From positions 62,001-126,000 of the forward strand of contig QHSU01000069.1 of assembly GCA_003220535.1 (NCBI GenBank): 64,000 nucleotides of DNA, written 5' to 3'. A program made the position numbers and the translations under genes. A model generated the notes under the pieces. That model was not told the origin of the DNA. It did not search any database and worked only from the letters and a program-made list of their open reading frames with translations. Positions 45,970-54,771 of this stretch are shown one piece after another (within the stretch, counting starts at the first letter, position 1; each line of letters begins with the position of its first letter). The stretch comes from Candidatus Rokuibacteriota bacterium (GTDB taxonomy: Bacteria; Methylomirabilota; Methylomirabilia; Rokubacteriales; CSP1-6).

Positions 45970-46103
45970 GTAGCTCCGGCCTCTAGACCAGCTCGTGCCT
46001 GCGTTGTAGCTTGGCCGAGTCGATGCGGTCTGGGCGACCGTCTCGGGATTCGGCACTGTCTGGCTAACGTCCGCGCGCGTGAAACGCGATGTTAGGCGGG
46101 GGG

Positions 46104-46724
46104 CTACACAGCTCTGAGAAGATCGCCGACTCGGTATCCGGCATCGGTGACGAAGAAGACCTCTCCCTTCCCGGCGCGGTCCTCGACAAGCCCCAGGTTA
46201 TGCAGCTCATCGACCGCGCTTCGCCATCGTGCAGCGGATCGGACATTGCCCGACTCCACGAAGCCGCGTTGATTCGTCTGGACGTGCGTACCCCCCAAGG
46301 TGCCCAACCGCATTATGACGCCCGCAGGGTCTTGCACCGCCTCCAGGAGCAGGTCGCGGGCCGCCTCGGAGAGATCGGGTGGCCGCTCCGCCGGTGGAGG
46401 TCGATCAAGTTCGGTCGCATGCTCACCGCCCGCGAAGCTCGCAATAACCCTCTGCGCGAGGTGTCGTGCGAACTTCGTTCGAAACGATGTCAAAGTCCTC
46501 GTACTCATCAAACAGACCTCGGGAGCGCAGATTCTCCTTGAAGGCACGAAGTTTCTCGTACTGCTCGCCATCAACGCTGTCCATGCGTACTGGGACGGCG
46601 GAGAAGTAGATCATCGCCGGCTTCCCGCTCACTCCTGAATGACATCGCGGATCAGCAGACGCTCCTTGGCCACATCGCTTGGGGAGGCGATCATTACCTT
46701 CACAACCCGAGCGGTGTAGCTCAT
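46104..46724 (-). pseudogene. degenerate DUF4062-type protein (internal deletion and frameshifts)
   Basis: Pieces in order on minus strand: MSYTARVVKVMIASPSDVAKERLLIRDVIQE* / GKPAMIYFSAVPVRMDSVDGEQYEKLRAFKENLRSRGLFDEYEDF / FRTKFARHLAQRVIASF...AARDLLLEAVQDPAGVIMRLGTLGGTHVQTNQRGFVES...GLVEDRAGKGEVFFVTDAGYRVGDLL. Confidence 0.75.
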
Positions 46725-47034
46725 GTGATCTCCTCGCTTCTCTGCCTAGCTCTCGCGGCGGTGTCCCGCGTGATGTGGAAAATGGGGGCATGCCTTCCGG
46801 CAATAGTTTCCGCTTCGTTCCTCACGCGGAGCGACACTTCATTCAACGAACTTCACCTTATACCGTCGTCATGGCAATCCGGGGCCCGCTGCGATCATCG
46901 GGCTCGGCTCAGCGACTGTCAGCACGTTCAGGGAGCACGCTGATTCGAAGACCGCGCGAACCTCAGGAATGGCGTCGTCAGGGGAAACACCCGCGATGCG
47001 CATCACTTCGCTCTTTTCCAGTGGATCGGCCCGG

Positions 47035-47853
47035 CTACGGATGTCCCGCGCCGGGAATGGTGACGCGAATCATATCGAGACGGGAAGTCGATACTCCTCG
47101 CGCCAAGTCCTCGTGCGTGGTCTGAGCGCTAATGCAAAAGAGAGTGCGACGATCTTCACCACCAAGAGCGCATGCGATGCCGCGGCCCGGCAGCGCGATC
47201 CGATCGGTAATGTGCCCTTCGCGATCAACACGGATGACCGCATCCTCCTTGAACGCGCCGATCCAGACGCCTCCCCCGCGATCGAGGCAGATGCCATCGG
47301 GCTCGCCGATGTGGGCGAAGCGACGGCGAAATGTGAGCGCGCCGCCCGACTCGATCTGGAACTCCGATAGGCAATCGCCGTTGCTTTCAGCCACGATGAG
47401 AGTGCGGTTGTCGGGCGATATCGCTATGCCGTTGGGGAAGCGGAGTCCCGTCGCGGCGATCCAGGCGATACCGTCTGGTGTCACGAGGACCAGGCAGCCT
47501 GTCGCATCGGCAGGGACGCCCAAACGCAGATCGAAGCCGAGATCACCGACGAAGGAGCGTCCCTCACCGTCTATGATCATGTCGTCGATCGTGCCGCGAG
47601 CGACTTTCGAGAGGTCGACGTAATTCGTCACCCGCCCATTGGAGTACCTGAGGAGCGACTGTTGGAACATCGCCGTCACGACAGCCTCGCCGGTCGGCAG
47701 AAAACCCAGGCCTGCAGGGACATCTGACACCTCGCACAAGATCTCGCAGTGTCCGTCTCTGTCGATCCGCGAGACCGTGCGCGCCAGACTATCGACCAGC
47801 CAAAGAAACCCGTCACGCCAACGAGGAGCTTCGAAGTATCTCCCAGTCGCCAA
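47035..47853 (-). CDS. SMP-30/gluconolactonase/LRE family protein
   Basis: FEAPRWRDGFLWLVDSLARTVSRID...GFLPTGEAVVTAMFQQSLLR...GLRFPNGIAISPDNRTLIVAES...IGEPDGICLDRGGGVWIG. Confidence 0.92.
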   Translation of the reverse strand: MATGRYFEAPRWRDGFLWLVDSLARTVSRIDRDGHCEILCEVSDVPAGLGFLPTGEAVVTAMFQQSLLRYSNGRVTNYVDLSKVARGTIDDMIIDGEGRSFVGDLGFDLRLGVPADATGCLVLVTPDGIAWIAATGLRFPNGIAISPDNRTLIVAESNGDCLSEFQIESGGALTFRRRFAHIGEPDGICLDRGGGVWIGAFKEDAVIRVDREGHITDRIALPGRGIACALGGEDRRTLFCISAQTTHEDLARGVSTSRLDMIRVTIPGAGHP

Positions 47854-48092
47854 CGTGTGAAGGGGACGCTTTATTACGATTGGGAGCCTCGTCGCGCAGG
47901 TTTCAAGCGGTAACTCGTGCGGGCCGCGCTCAGTCGCCGCCCACTCTGGACATGTTGTGCGCGAGGTACGTGCTATCCGCTCGTCGCATTGGGTCAGCGT
48001 GCTACGCAGACCTGTGATACACGGGTCCGATCGACCTGGTAGAGGCGATCAGCTCGCATCGTCACAGGCCAATCCGACCGGTCGCCGGCGGC

Positions 48093-49229
48093 CTACCGCC
48101 GGGTCAGCTCCTCCCGCAGCCGCGCCGCGACGATCGCTTCCTCGCCCGGCTGGAGGTTGATCGGGTCGACGGCGATCTCGTCGAAGTAGCCACCTTGATG
48201 GGCCCCTTGCTGGACGTAGATGTGGGGCTCGCCCTGGGCCAGGGCGACCTGCACCGCGTGGCCGGACGGGCCCGCCCAATCGGGCGTGAAGTAGACGACC
48301 GCGTGCGGGATCACCCGGTTCACGGCGTCGTGCTCGACCACGACGCGGAGCCCCGGCAGGTCGGCGAGCGCCTCGACGATCGTCGCGCAGACGTCGCTGT
48401 AGCGCTTCATCTCGGCCGACTCGTCCTCCGCCATGAAGAGCTCGAGCGCCGTCACCAGGCCGCAGATCTCCTCCTTGGAGGTTTTCGCCGCGCGACCGAG
48501 CGCCTGGTTCGGGCTCGCGTTGAGCGAAGCGGCGCGCACGAGATCGCGGCGCCCGGCCAGAATGCCGGTGCTCTGCGGCCCGCGGATGCCCTTGCCGCCG
48601 CTGAAGCTCACGAGGTCGGCGCCGAGGCGGAGAAACTTCGTCAGGTTCTCGCGCGGCGGCAGCATCGAGGCGGCGTCGACGATGACGGGCACGCCGCGGC
48701 GATGGGCGATCGCGATGACCTGCTCGAGCGAGAGGATGCCGGGCGGGCTCGTGAAGGGCGAGATCAGGTACGCGACCGCCGCCGTCCGATCGGTGATCGC
48801 CTCTTCGAGCTCGAAGGGCTGCGTGCGGCGCGCCAGGCCGATGTCGACGAGCACCCCGCCGGCGACCCGATAGGCCTGGTCGTAGGCGAATCGGTGCGCG
48901 CGCTGGATGACGATCTCAATCCGCATCCCCCGGGTGTCGGGCAGGCGCGTGATCTTCGCCGGATCGTCGCCGGCGATGCACGCCGCGGCCTGTAGGATCA
49001 GGCCCGAGCTCGCGCCCGCGGTCACGAACGCCGCCTCGGCGCCGAGCATGCGCGCGATGGCCGCGCCCGCCGCCGCGTTGAGCTCGTCGAGGTTCACGAG
49101 GACGCGCGACGCTTCGCGCATCGCCTCCAGCGCTTCTGGCCGCAAGAGCGAGCCGCCGTAGCGCGTGGTCGTCCCCGAGCCGTGGATGACAGGGCGGACG
49201 CCGAGCTTTCGGTAGATCTCGGGGATCAT
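48093..49229 (-). CDS. SelA-superfamily PLP-dependent enzyme (aminotransferase class V/ammonia-lyase-like)
   Basis: MIPEIYRKLGVRPVIHGSGTTTRYGGSLLRPEALEAMREA...VPVIVDAASMLPPRENLTKFLRLGADLVSFSGGKGIRGPQSTGILAGRRDL. Confidence 0.85.
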   Translation of the reverse strand: MIPEIYRKLGVRPVIHGSGTTTRYGGSLLRPEALEAMREASRVLVNLDELNAAAGAAIARMLGAEAAFVTAGASSGLILQAAACIAGDDPAKITRLPDTRGMRIEIVIQRAHRFAYDQAYRVAGGVLVDIGLARRTQPFELEEAITDRTAAVAYLISPFTSPPGILSLEQVIAIAHRRGVPVIVDAASMLPPRENLTKFLRLGADLVSFSGGKGIRGPQSTGILAGRRDLVRAASLNASPNQALGRAAKTSKEEICGLVTALELFMAEDESAEMKRYSDVCATIVEALADLPGLRVVVEHDAVNRVIPHAVVYFTPDWAGPSGHAVQVALAQGEPHIYVQQGAHQGGYFDEIAVDPINLQPGEEAIVAARLREELTRR

Positions 49230-50596
49230 GCGAGGCCTTCTTCTTTCATGGCGCGGATCGCAGCCTCGAACGCGGCGAAGGTCTCGGCGAGGATCTCGTC
49301 GGTGTGGCAGGTGCCCACCAGCGCCCGGGCGCCGTTGAAGTCCACGCCGTTCAGGATGAGCGCCTGTCTGAGCGCGCGGCTCTGCTCGGCGTTCTTCGCG
49401 TCGAGCCGCCGCCACTCCACGTCCTGGACGGACTGATCCGATCCATCGCGCGGCGGCGCGCCCGCGCCGAAGAAGATCTTCCAGTCGCTGTGCTCGCCGT
49501 AGATCTTCCAGGCGACCTTTTCGCGCGCGAGGATCTCGTTCATGCCGTGGCGCAGCGTGGCCGCCTGCTGATTGGCGAAGCGGATGGCCTGGCCGTCGGC
49601 CACCGAGGCGAGCATCGCGACGCCGGCGGCGGCCGAGAGCGGATTGGCGTTGAAGGTGCCGGCATGGGCGATCTTGGCGCGGCGATTCGCTTCCGGGTCG
49701 GGCTTGGTCGCGATGTAGCTCAGCACGTCCGCGCGCCCCGCGACGGCGCCTCCGGGGAGGCCGCCACACAGAATCTTCGCGAGCGTCGTCAGGTCGGGTA
49801 TCAGGCCGAGCTTCTCCTGCGCGCCCCCGGGGGCCACCCGGAAGCCGGTGACGACCTCGTCGAAGATCAACAGCGCTCCGACACGCCGCGTTTCCTCGCG
49901 AAGCGCCGCGACGAACGACGCGGGCGTGGGCACGGAGCCGAAATGGCCGCCCGTCGGCTCGATGATCACCGCGGCCACGTCGCCCTTCGCGAGGCGATCG
50001 CGCACCGCGACGATATCGTTGGGCGGCAGCACCGAGACGAGATCGACCACCTCCGGAAGCTGGCCGGCCTCGGGCTCGGCTTCGTAGGGAGGCCGTACGC
50101 CGATCTCGAGCCCTTCGTGCCAGCCGTGGAAGTGGCCCGCGAACTTGACGACGTGCCGCTTGCCGGTGAACGCGCGGGCGAGGCGCACGGCCATGTGTGT
50201 GGCCTCGGTGCCCGACGCCGTGAAGCGCACGCGCTCGGCGCTCGGCACCAGCCGGCAGACCCACTCGCCCCACTCGACCTCTTTCTCGTGGCAGGCACCA
50301 TAGTGGGTGCCGCGGAGCGCCTGCTCGCGCACGGCGTCCGCGACCGGCCGGGGATTGTGCCCGAGCAGCAAGGCCCCGTGCCCCATCCAGTAGTCCACGT
50401 ACCGGTGGCCGTCCACGTCCCACTTGTAGGCGCCGTCCGCGTGGTCCACGTAGAGCGGAAAGGGCTGCATCCGGCGGTTGTCGTGAGTCACCGCGTCCGG
50501 GAAGAGGAGCCGTGCGCGCTCGTACAGCGCGCGCGAGGCGGGCAGGGCGTCAGCGTACATGTCCTGGAGCTTGGGCGAGGTCGTGAGCCGGGCCAT
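49226..50596 (-). CDS. glutamate-1-semialdehyde aminomutase-like class III aminotransferase
   Basis: RYVDYWMGHGALLLGHNPRPVADAV...SGTEATHMAVRLARAFTGKRHVVKFAGHFHGWHEG...LLIFDEVVTGFRV...TTLAKILCGGLPGGAVAGR. Confidence 0.93.
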   Translation of the reverse strand: MARLTTSPKLQDMYADALPASRALYERARLLFPDAVTHDNRRMQPFPLYVDHADGAYKWDVDGHRYVDYWMGHGALLLGHNPRPVADAVREQALRGTHYGACHEKEVEWGEWVCRLVPSAERVRFTASGTEATHMAVRLARAFTGKRHVVKFAGHFHGWHEGLEIGVRPPYEAEPEAGQLPEVVDLVSVLPPNDIVAVRDRLAKGDVAAVIIEPTGGHFGSVPTPASFVAALREETRRVGALLIFDEVVTGFRVAPGGAQEKLGLIPDLTTLAKILCGGLPGGAVAGRADVLSYIATKPDPEANRRAKIAHAGTFNANPLSAAAGVAMLASVADGQAIRFANQQAATLRHGMNEILAREKVAWKIYGEHSDWKIFFGAGAPPRDGSDQSVQDVEWRRLDAKNAEQSRALRQALILNGVDFNGARALVGTCHTDEILAETFAAFEAAIRAMKEEGLA

Positions 50597-50762
50597 GAGG
50601 ACTCTCCTCTCCTGAACGCTGTGGGGTCTGCGACGTCGGTACGTTACGCCGGACGTCCGGGACGGGTCAAGGAAGGCGCTGTCCTTGACGACGCCTGCGG
50701 CGCGGGCGCAGTATCACGGCCGTGCCGTTCACCCCGCCATCTTGGGAGAGGAGACGAGGCTC

Positions 50763-50990
50763 ATGTACACGCTGGTTCGCTCGATGCCGTGGGGTCGCCT
50801 GCTCCTGGAGCAAGTCCCCGCTCTCGCGCTGTCGTTCGTGATCGCGGAGCTGTTCTACAAGTTCCACAGCTTCACGCTGGAGACGCTGGCATTCCTCGCG
50901 ACGTGGGGGGTCATCGACGCGGTGATCCAGGTCGGGCGATACCTGGTCACCGGCGGACGAACGACGCCGGCCAACGCGCCTCGGCGCTGA
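50763..50990 (+). CDS. small membrane hypothetical protein
   Basis: MYTLVRSMPWGRLLLEQVPALALSFVIAELFYKFHSFTLETLAFLATWGVIDAVIQVGRYLVT; two hydrophobic segments. Confidence 0.5.
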   Translation: MYTLVRSMPWGRLLLEQVPALALSFVIAELFYKFHSFTLETLAFLATWGVIDAVIQVGRYLVTGGRTTPANAPRR

Positions 50991-51020
50991 CCGGCGTCGC
51001 CAGGGGAGAGGTCGGCGCGG

Positions 51021-51464
51021 TTACTCTAGATCCAGCGGATCGCGCTTCGGCCCGACCGCTTGCATGGTCTCGAAGCCGTTCTCGACCATGTCGCAGTAGA
51101 GCTCCACGCGGTTTCCGTCCGGATCGAAGAAGTAGACGCTGCGCGTCACGTTGTGCTCGGCAGTCCCGTCGAGCGGGATCCCCATCCTCTTGAGCTCTTT
51201 GTAGGCGGCCTGCAGCTCCTCGAAGTTGTCGAGGCGCCACGCCACGTGATGGAGACCGGGCTGGGTCTTCGCGGGCGGCTCGCCGGTCGCCTGCTGGAAC
51301 AGCGCCAGGTCGTGGTGCTCCTTGCCGAAGCTGAGGAACACCGCGCCCCGCTCCAGATTCTCGTGGGCTACCTTGAGCCCGAGCGTCTGCGTGTAGAAAT
51401 CGCGCGACTTCTCGGCATCCCGAACGTTCAGCACGACGTGACCGAGCCTCTTCGCCTGGATCAT
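51021..51464 (-). CDS. VOC family protein
   Basis: AKRLGHVVLNVRDAEKSRDFYTQTLGLKVAHEN...GLHHVAWRLDNFEELQAAYKELKRMGI...SVYFFDPDGNRVELYCD. Confidence 0.93.
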   Translation of the reverse strand: MIQAKRLGHVVLNVRDAEKSRDFYTQTLGLKVAHENLERGAVFLSFGKEHHDLALFQQATGEPPAKTQPGLHHVAWRLDNFEELQAAYKELKRMGIPLDGTAEHNVTRSVYFFDPDGNRVELYCDMVENGFETMQAVGPKRDPLDLE

Positions 51465-51563
51465 GGTGTCCTCCCCCTAGAGAGAGCCTCGCCTCGGACG
51501 GCGGGGCCCCAGCCCCGCGACGCCCTGCCGCGGCGCCCGCCATACTCTACCGCGCTTTTGCCC

Positions 51564-52349
51564 TCACCGCCCAACCCCTGCTGTGACCGCCGCGACGAAG
51601 CCGTCCGGATTCTCCCACATCATGCCGTGGGCCGCCCTGGGCACGAAGAGGAGCTGCACGCCCCGGGCTTCGAGCTCGTCCTCGTGTGGATTCGGGCCGC
51701 TCGCTTCGCCCCGGATGAGCGTGCGCGGTATCGAGAGTCGGAGCAGGCGCTCTCGCATCGTCGGTCGCGTGCCCTTCACGAGCCCGACGGCGCTCCGATA
51801 GAGGCCGTGCGCCGACGCCACCTGGAGCATCCCGCTCGTGATGGCCCAAGCCTGGCTTCCGCTGCGCCCTTTGGCGATCGATTCGCCGACGAGCTCGGAG
51901 AACCCACGCGTCCGGAACTCCGCTTCGGATTGCGCGGCGATCCGCCGGCTGAGAAATCCTCCGCCTGGATCCAGGTTCGGCTCGGCGAGGACCAGCGAGG
52001 CCGCGAGATCCGACCGGGTGGCCGCCAGCGTCACCGCCACGGCGCCGCCGAAGCTGTAGGCGACGATCGGCGACGCGCGAAGCCCGAGATGGTCGAGCAG
52101 GATCGCGACCGACCGGGCGTGGTCCTCGAGCGTGTACGAGAACGCCTCCGGGGCGTCGCTGAACCCCGCGCCGAGGAAGTCCACGAGCACGGCTCGACGG
52201 GCACCGAGGGTTGAATCGCCGATGCAGCGGTCGTAGGTTCCAGCCGCCGCAAGGCCCAGGCCGGTGAGATAGACCAGCGCCGGCTCTCGACCCGGCACCA
52301 CGGTGTAGCGGAGAAACGCCTGAAGCTCGGAGAGATAGAGCGCGTCCAT
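51564..52349 (-). CDS. alpha/beta hydrolase
   Basis: AVLVDFLGAGFSDAPEAFSYTLEDHARSVAILLDHLGLRASPIVAYSFGGAVAVTLAATRSD. Confidence 0.9.
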   Translation of the reverse strand: MDALYLSELQAFLRYTVVPGREPALVYLTGLGLAAAGTYDRCIGDSTLGARRAVLVDFLGAGFSDAPEAFSYTLEDHARSVAILLDHLGLRASPIVAYSFGGAVAVTLAATRSDLAASLVLAEPNLDPGGGFLSRRIAAQSEAEFRTRGFSELVGESIAKGRSGSQAWAITSGMLQVASAHGLYRSAVGLVKGTRPTMRERLLRLSIPRTLIRGEASGPNPHEDELEARGVQLLFVPRAAHGMMWENPDGFVAAVTAGVGR

Positions 52350-52362
52350 CTCACGGAGCGCG

Positions 52363-53469
52363 TCACGTGGCCCGCGAGCCGGCGGGAACGCCCTGCCGCT
52401 CGCGGCGCTCGACCCCGGCCCGGATGAGCGGGATCAGGTCGCGTCCGAAGTCGATCGCGTCCTGGAGCGGGTCGAATCCGCGGATGAGCACGGTGGTCGC
52501 GCCGGCGTCGTAGTAGTCCAGGAGCGATTCGGCGACCTGCTCCGGGGTGCCGACCAGCGCGGTCGTGCTGCCGGCGGCGCCGGTCGCAGCGGCGATGGCG
52601 GTCCACAACCGCTTGTCGTGAACCTCGCCCTGTGTCGCCAGGTCGAGCAGCCGCTGCGAGCCGACGCTCTGGGGCCGCGCGGGCGCGTTTGCGTTGCCGC
52701 GTACCTCGAGGATGCGCGCGAGGATCGCTCGGGCTCGTGCCCAGGCCTGGTCCTCGGTCGCGCCCAGGATCGGCCGCACCGACACGCTGAAGCGTGGGTG
52801 GCGGCCGGGGGGCGCCGCCGCCCGGACCTCCGCGATCGACTGCCGGATCGCCGCCACAGGCTCGCCCCACAGCGCGTACACGTCGCAGTGCCGGGCGCCG
52901 ACCGCGAGCGCCGGGCCGGAGACGCCCCCGAAGTAGATCGGAATCGCCGGGCGCTGCCACGGCTTGACCTCGGAGAACGCGCCGCGCACCCGATAGAACT
53001 CGCCGTCATAGTCGAACGGGCGATCGCTCGTCCAGGTCGTTCGTACGATGTCGAGATACTCGTCGGTGCGGCGATACCGGGCGTCGTGGTCGAGGAAATC
53101 GCCGTCGCGCTGCTGCTCGACGTCGCTGCCGCCCGTGATGATGTGGAGCGCGATGCGGCCGCCAGTGACGTGGTCGAGCGTGGCGGCCTTGCGCGCCGCG
53201 AGCGTGGGCGCCACGAATCCCGGCCGGTGGGCGATGAGATACTCGAGGCGCGTCGTGACCGACGCGGCGTGCGCCGCCACCACGAAGCCGTCCGCGCCGG
53301 TCGAGCCGTAGCCGACCAGCACGCGGTCGAAGCCGCCGTCCTCGTGCACGCGCGCGAACCGCGCAATGAACTCCCGGTCGACATCCCCGGTGATGATCGA
53401 CTTGCCGTAGAGCTCGGAGGCGAGCGTCGTCGAGATCATCCCGATGATTTCGATTCCTGCACGGTGCAA
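52363..53469 (-). CDS. LLM class flavin-dependent monooxygenase, alkanesulfonate monooxygenase (SsuD)-like
   Basis: EIIGMISTTLASELYG...FDRVLVGYGSTGADGFVVAAHAASVTTRLEYLIAHRPGFVAPTLAARKAATLDHVTGGRIALHIITGGSDVEQQRDGDFLDHDARYRRTDEYLDIV. Confidence 0.95.
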   Translation of the reverse strand: MHRAGIEIIGMISTTLASELYGKSIITGDVDREFIARFARVHEDGGFDRVLVGYGSTGADGFVVAAHAASVTTRLEYLIAHRPGFVAPTLAARKAATLDHVTGGRIALHIITGGSDVEQQRDGDFLDHDARYRRTDEYLDIVRTTWTSDRPFDYDGEFYRVRGAFSEVKPWQRPAIPIYFGGVSGPALAVGARHCDVYALWGEPVAAIRQSIAEVRAAAPPGRHPRFSVSVRPILGATEDQAWARARAILARILEVRGNANAPARPQSVGSQRLLDLATQGEVHDKRLWTAIAAATGAAGSTTALVGTPEQVAESLLDYYDAGATTVLIRGFDPLQDAIDFGRDLIPLIRAGVERRERQGVPAGSRAT

Positions 53470-53479
53470 TCGTCGCTCC

Positions 53480-53539
53480 TTCGCCGAGAACGGGTTCAGC
53501 CGCCGCGCGGCGTGCTTCGCGCGGCCACGCGTCGGCGAA
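53480..53539 (-). promoter_or_regulatory. nested inverted repeats in the 5' leader of the SsuD-like gene
   Basis: Outer ttcgccga (53480-53487)/tcggcgaa (53532-53539); inner gccgcgcg (53502-53509)/cgcgcggc (53518-53525); 11 nt upstream of the start codon. Confidence 0.5.
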
Positions 53540-53598
53540 CGTAGCGCCAGGGCGGCAGGCCAGTCAAGGCCGACCAGCGGCTGGGAGAGCGACCGCCG

Positions 53599-54108
53599 TC
53601 ACTCGGCCAGGAGCGCGCCGTTCAGCAGGGTGCGACCGGTGACCGGCACCGGGTTCTGGAGCGCCTGCATGACGAAGCAGCCGCGCTCGGCGTTGCGCAC
53701 GACCCTGGCCACGCGCTCGGGCGAGTCGGGCGAATCGATCTCGAGCGTGGTCTCGGCGCCCAGCATCCGGCCCTGGATGGTGTCGTTCAGCACCGAGCCG
53801 TCCACCCGGTAGCGCGCCGTCACGCGCATCCGCATCCCGTTCACCGTGACCTTCAGCATGTGCCCGTACCGGGACACCTGGGTCATCAGTCAGAACGCGA
53901 GCGCGGCACTGAAGTACATGAGCGGCGTGGGCGCCGAGCCGAGACCGCCCAGGTTGGGGCCCTCGTCGCAGGCGAACGTCATGTGGCCCGAGCCACCGCG
54001 GCTGACCGTCGCCAGCTTGAGAAATGGCGTGACCAGGTTGACGTCGGCGTCGAAGACGATCTCGCGGGTCTCGATCTTGGGATTTAGCCCATCGGGCACA
54101 GTGGACAT
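53599..54108 (-). CDS. OsmC-like protein, predicted selenoprotein (TGA at catalytic Cys, 53890-53892)
   Basis: Read-through gives ...PTPLMYFSAALAF[U]LMTQVSRYGHMLKVTV...NAERGCFVMQAL...; same frame both sides; TGA aligns with Cys of the OsmC PLELLLAALGGC motif; C-terminal Cys retained. Confidence 0.85.
53847..53885 (-). promoter_or_regulatory. candidate bacterial SECIS element
   Basis: RNA: UGACC-CAG-GUG-U-CCCG-GUA-CGGG-CAC-AUG-CUG-AA-GGUCA; apical loop GUA starts 20 nt after the UGA; upper stem carries a bulged U. Confidence 0.7.
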
Positions 54109-54117
54109 GATCGCTCC

Positions 54118-54771
54118 TCAGGAACGGCGTAGATTCTCGAGGATCTCCACCGTTCGAGCCGGCTCCGACCGCCGCGTGTAGTCGGGGTCCGCGTCGACGG
54201 CGCGAATGATGCCCTGGCGATCGATCACCAACCGCGCCGGGATGGGAAGCCGCCAGGTGCCGTCACCATTGCCCCGCGCCAGGTCGATGCCGAACTTCAC
54301 GTAGATCTCGCGCAGGTCGTCGGGCAGGGTGAAAACCAGACCATACCGCTCGGCGACCGGATTGCCGGAGTCACGTAGCATCTCGTACGCGAACGGCTTG
54401 GGTTCCTCGGTCTCGCGCGGCGTGCGCGCCACCTGCGGCGAGATGACGGCGAGCGTGGCGCCGGCGGCGGTGATCGCGGGCAGGGCCTGCTGCAGAGCGT
54501 CCAGCTCTGCGTTGCAGTACGGTCACCAGCGGCCGCGGTAGAACGACAGCACGAGCGGCCCGCGGGCCAGCTGCTCCTTGAGGCTGACCGGTCGGCCAGC
54601 GGCGTTGGGCAGCGTGAAGTCCGGCGCCGTCTGGCCCACGCGGGCGACGCGGTTCATGATCCCGGAGGCCCGGAGATCGTCGATGCTGCGCTGCATGACC
54701 GCCCTGGCCTCGGGCGGGATCCGCGTCTTGGAGGCCTCGCGCATGGCGTCGAGCTTTTCCTGAAGCGTCAT
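54118..54771 (-). CDS. peroxiredoxin-like (AhpC/TSA) protein, predicted selenoprotein (TGA at 54523-54525, UxxC)
   Basis: Read-through gives ...APDFTLPNAAGRPVSLKEQLARGPLVLSFYRGRW[U]PYCNAELDALQQALPAITAAGATLAVISPQ...; family motif is SFYRGxWCPYCNxEL; same frame both sides. Confidence 0.9.
54487..54517 (-). promoter_or_regulatory. candidate bacterial SECIS element
   Basis: RNA: CUGC-AAC-GCAGAGC-UGGAC-GCUCUGC-A-GCAG; 7-bp perfect upper stem, apical loop starts 19 nt after UGA. Confidence 0.75.

Noticed and set aside
46629-46631. TGA in the DUF4062 remnant as a further selenocysteine codon
   Set aside because: Expected residue is not Cys and the gene is otherwise deleted and frameshifted.
48085-48102. 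ccggcgg-ccta-ccgccgg hairpin as a terminator or novel element
   Set aside because: Short GC hairpin overlapping the last codons of the SelA-like gene, no T-tract; ordinary for this GC content.
48093-49229. SelA-like gene as the selenocysteine synthase supporting the selenoprotein locus
   Set aside because: It belongs to the SelA superfamily but has the short N-terminus and context of the ammonia-lyase/transaminase-like branch. It is not evidence for Sec machinery.
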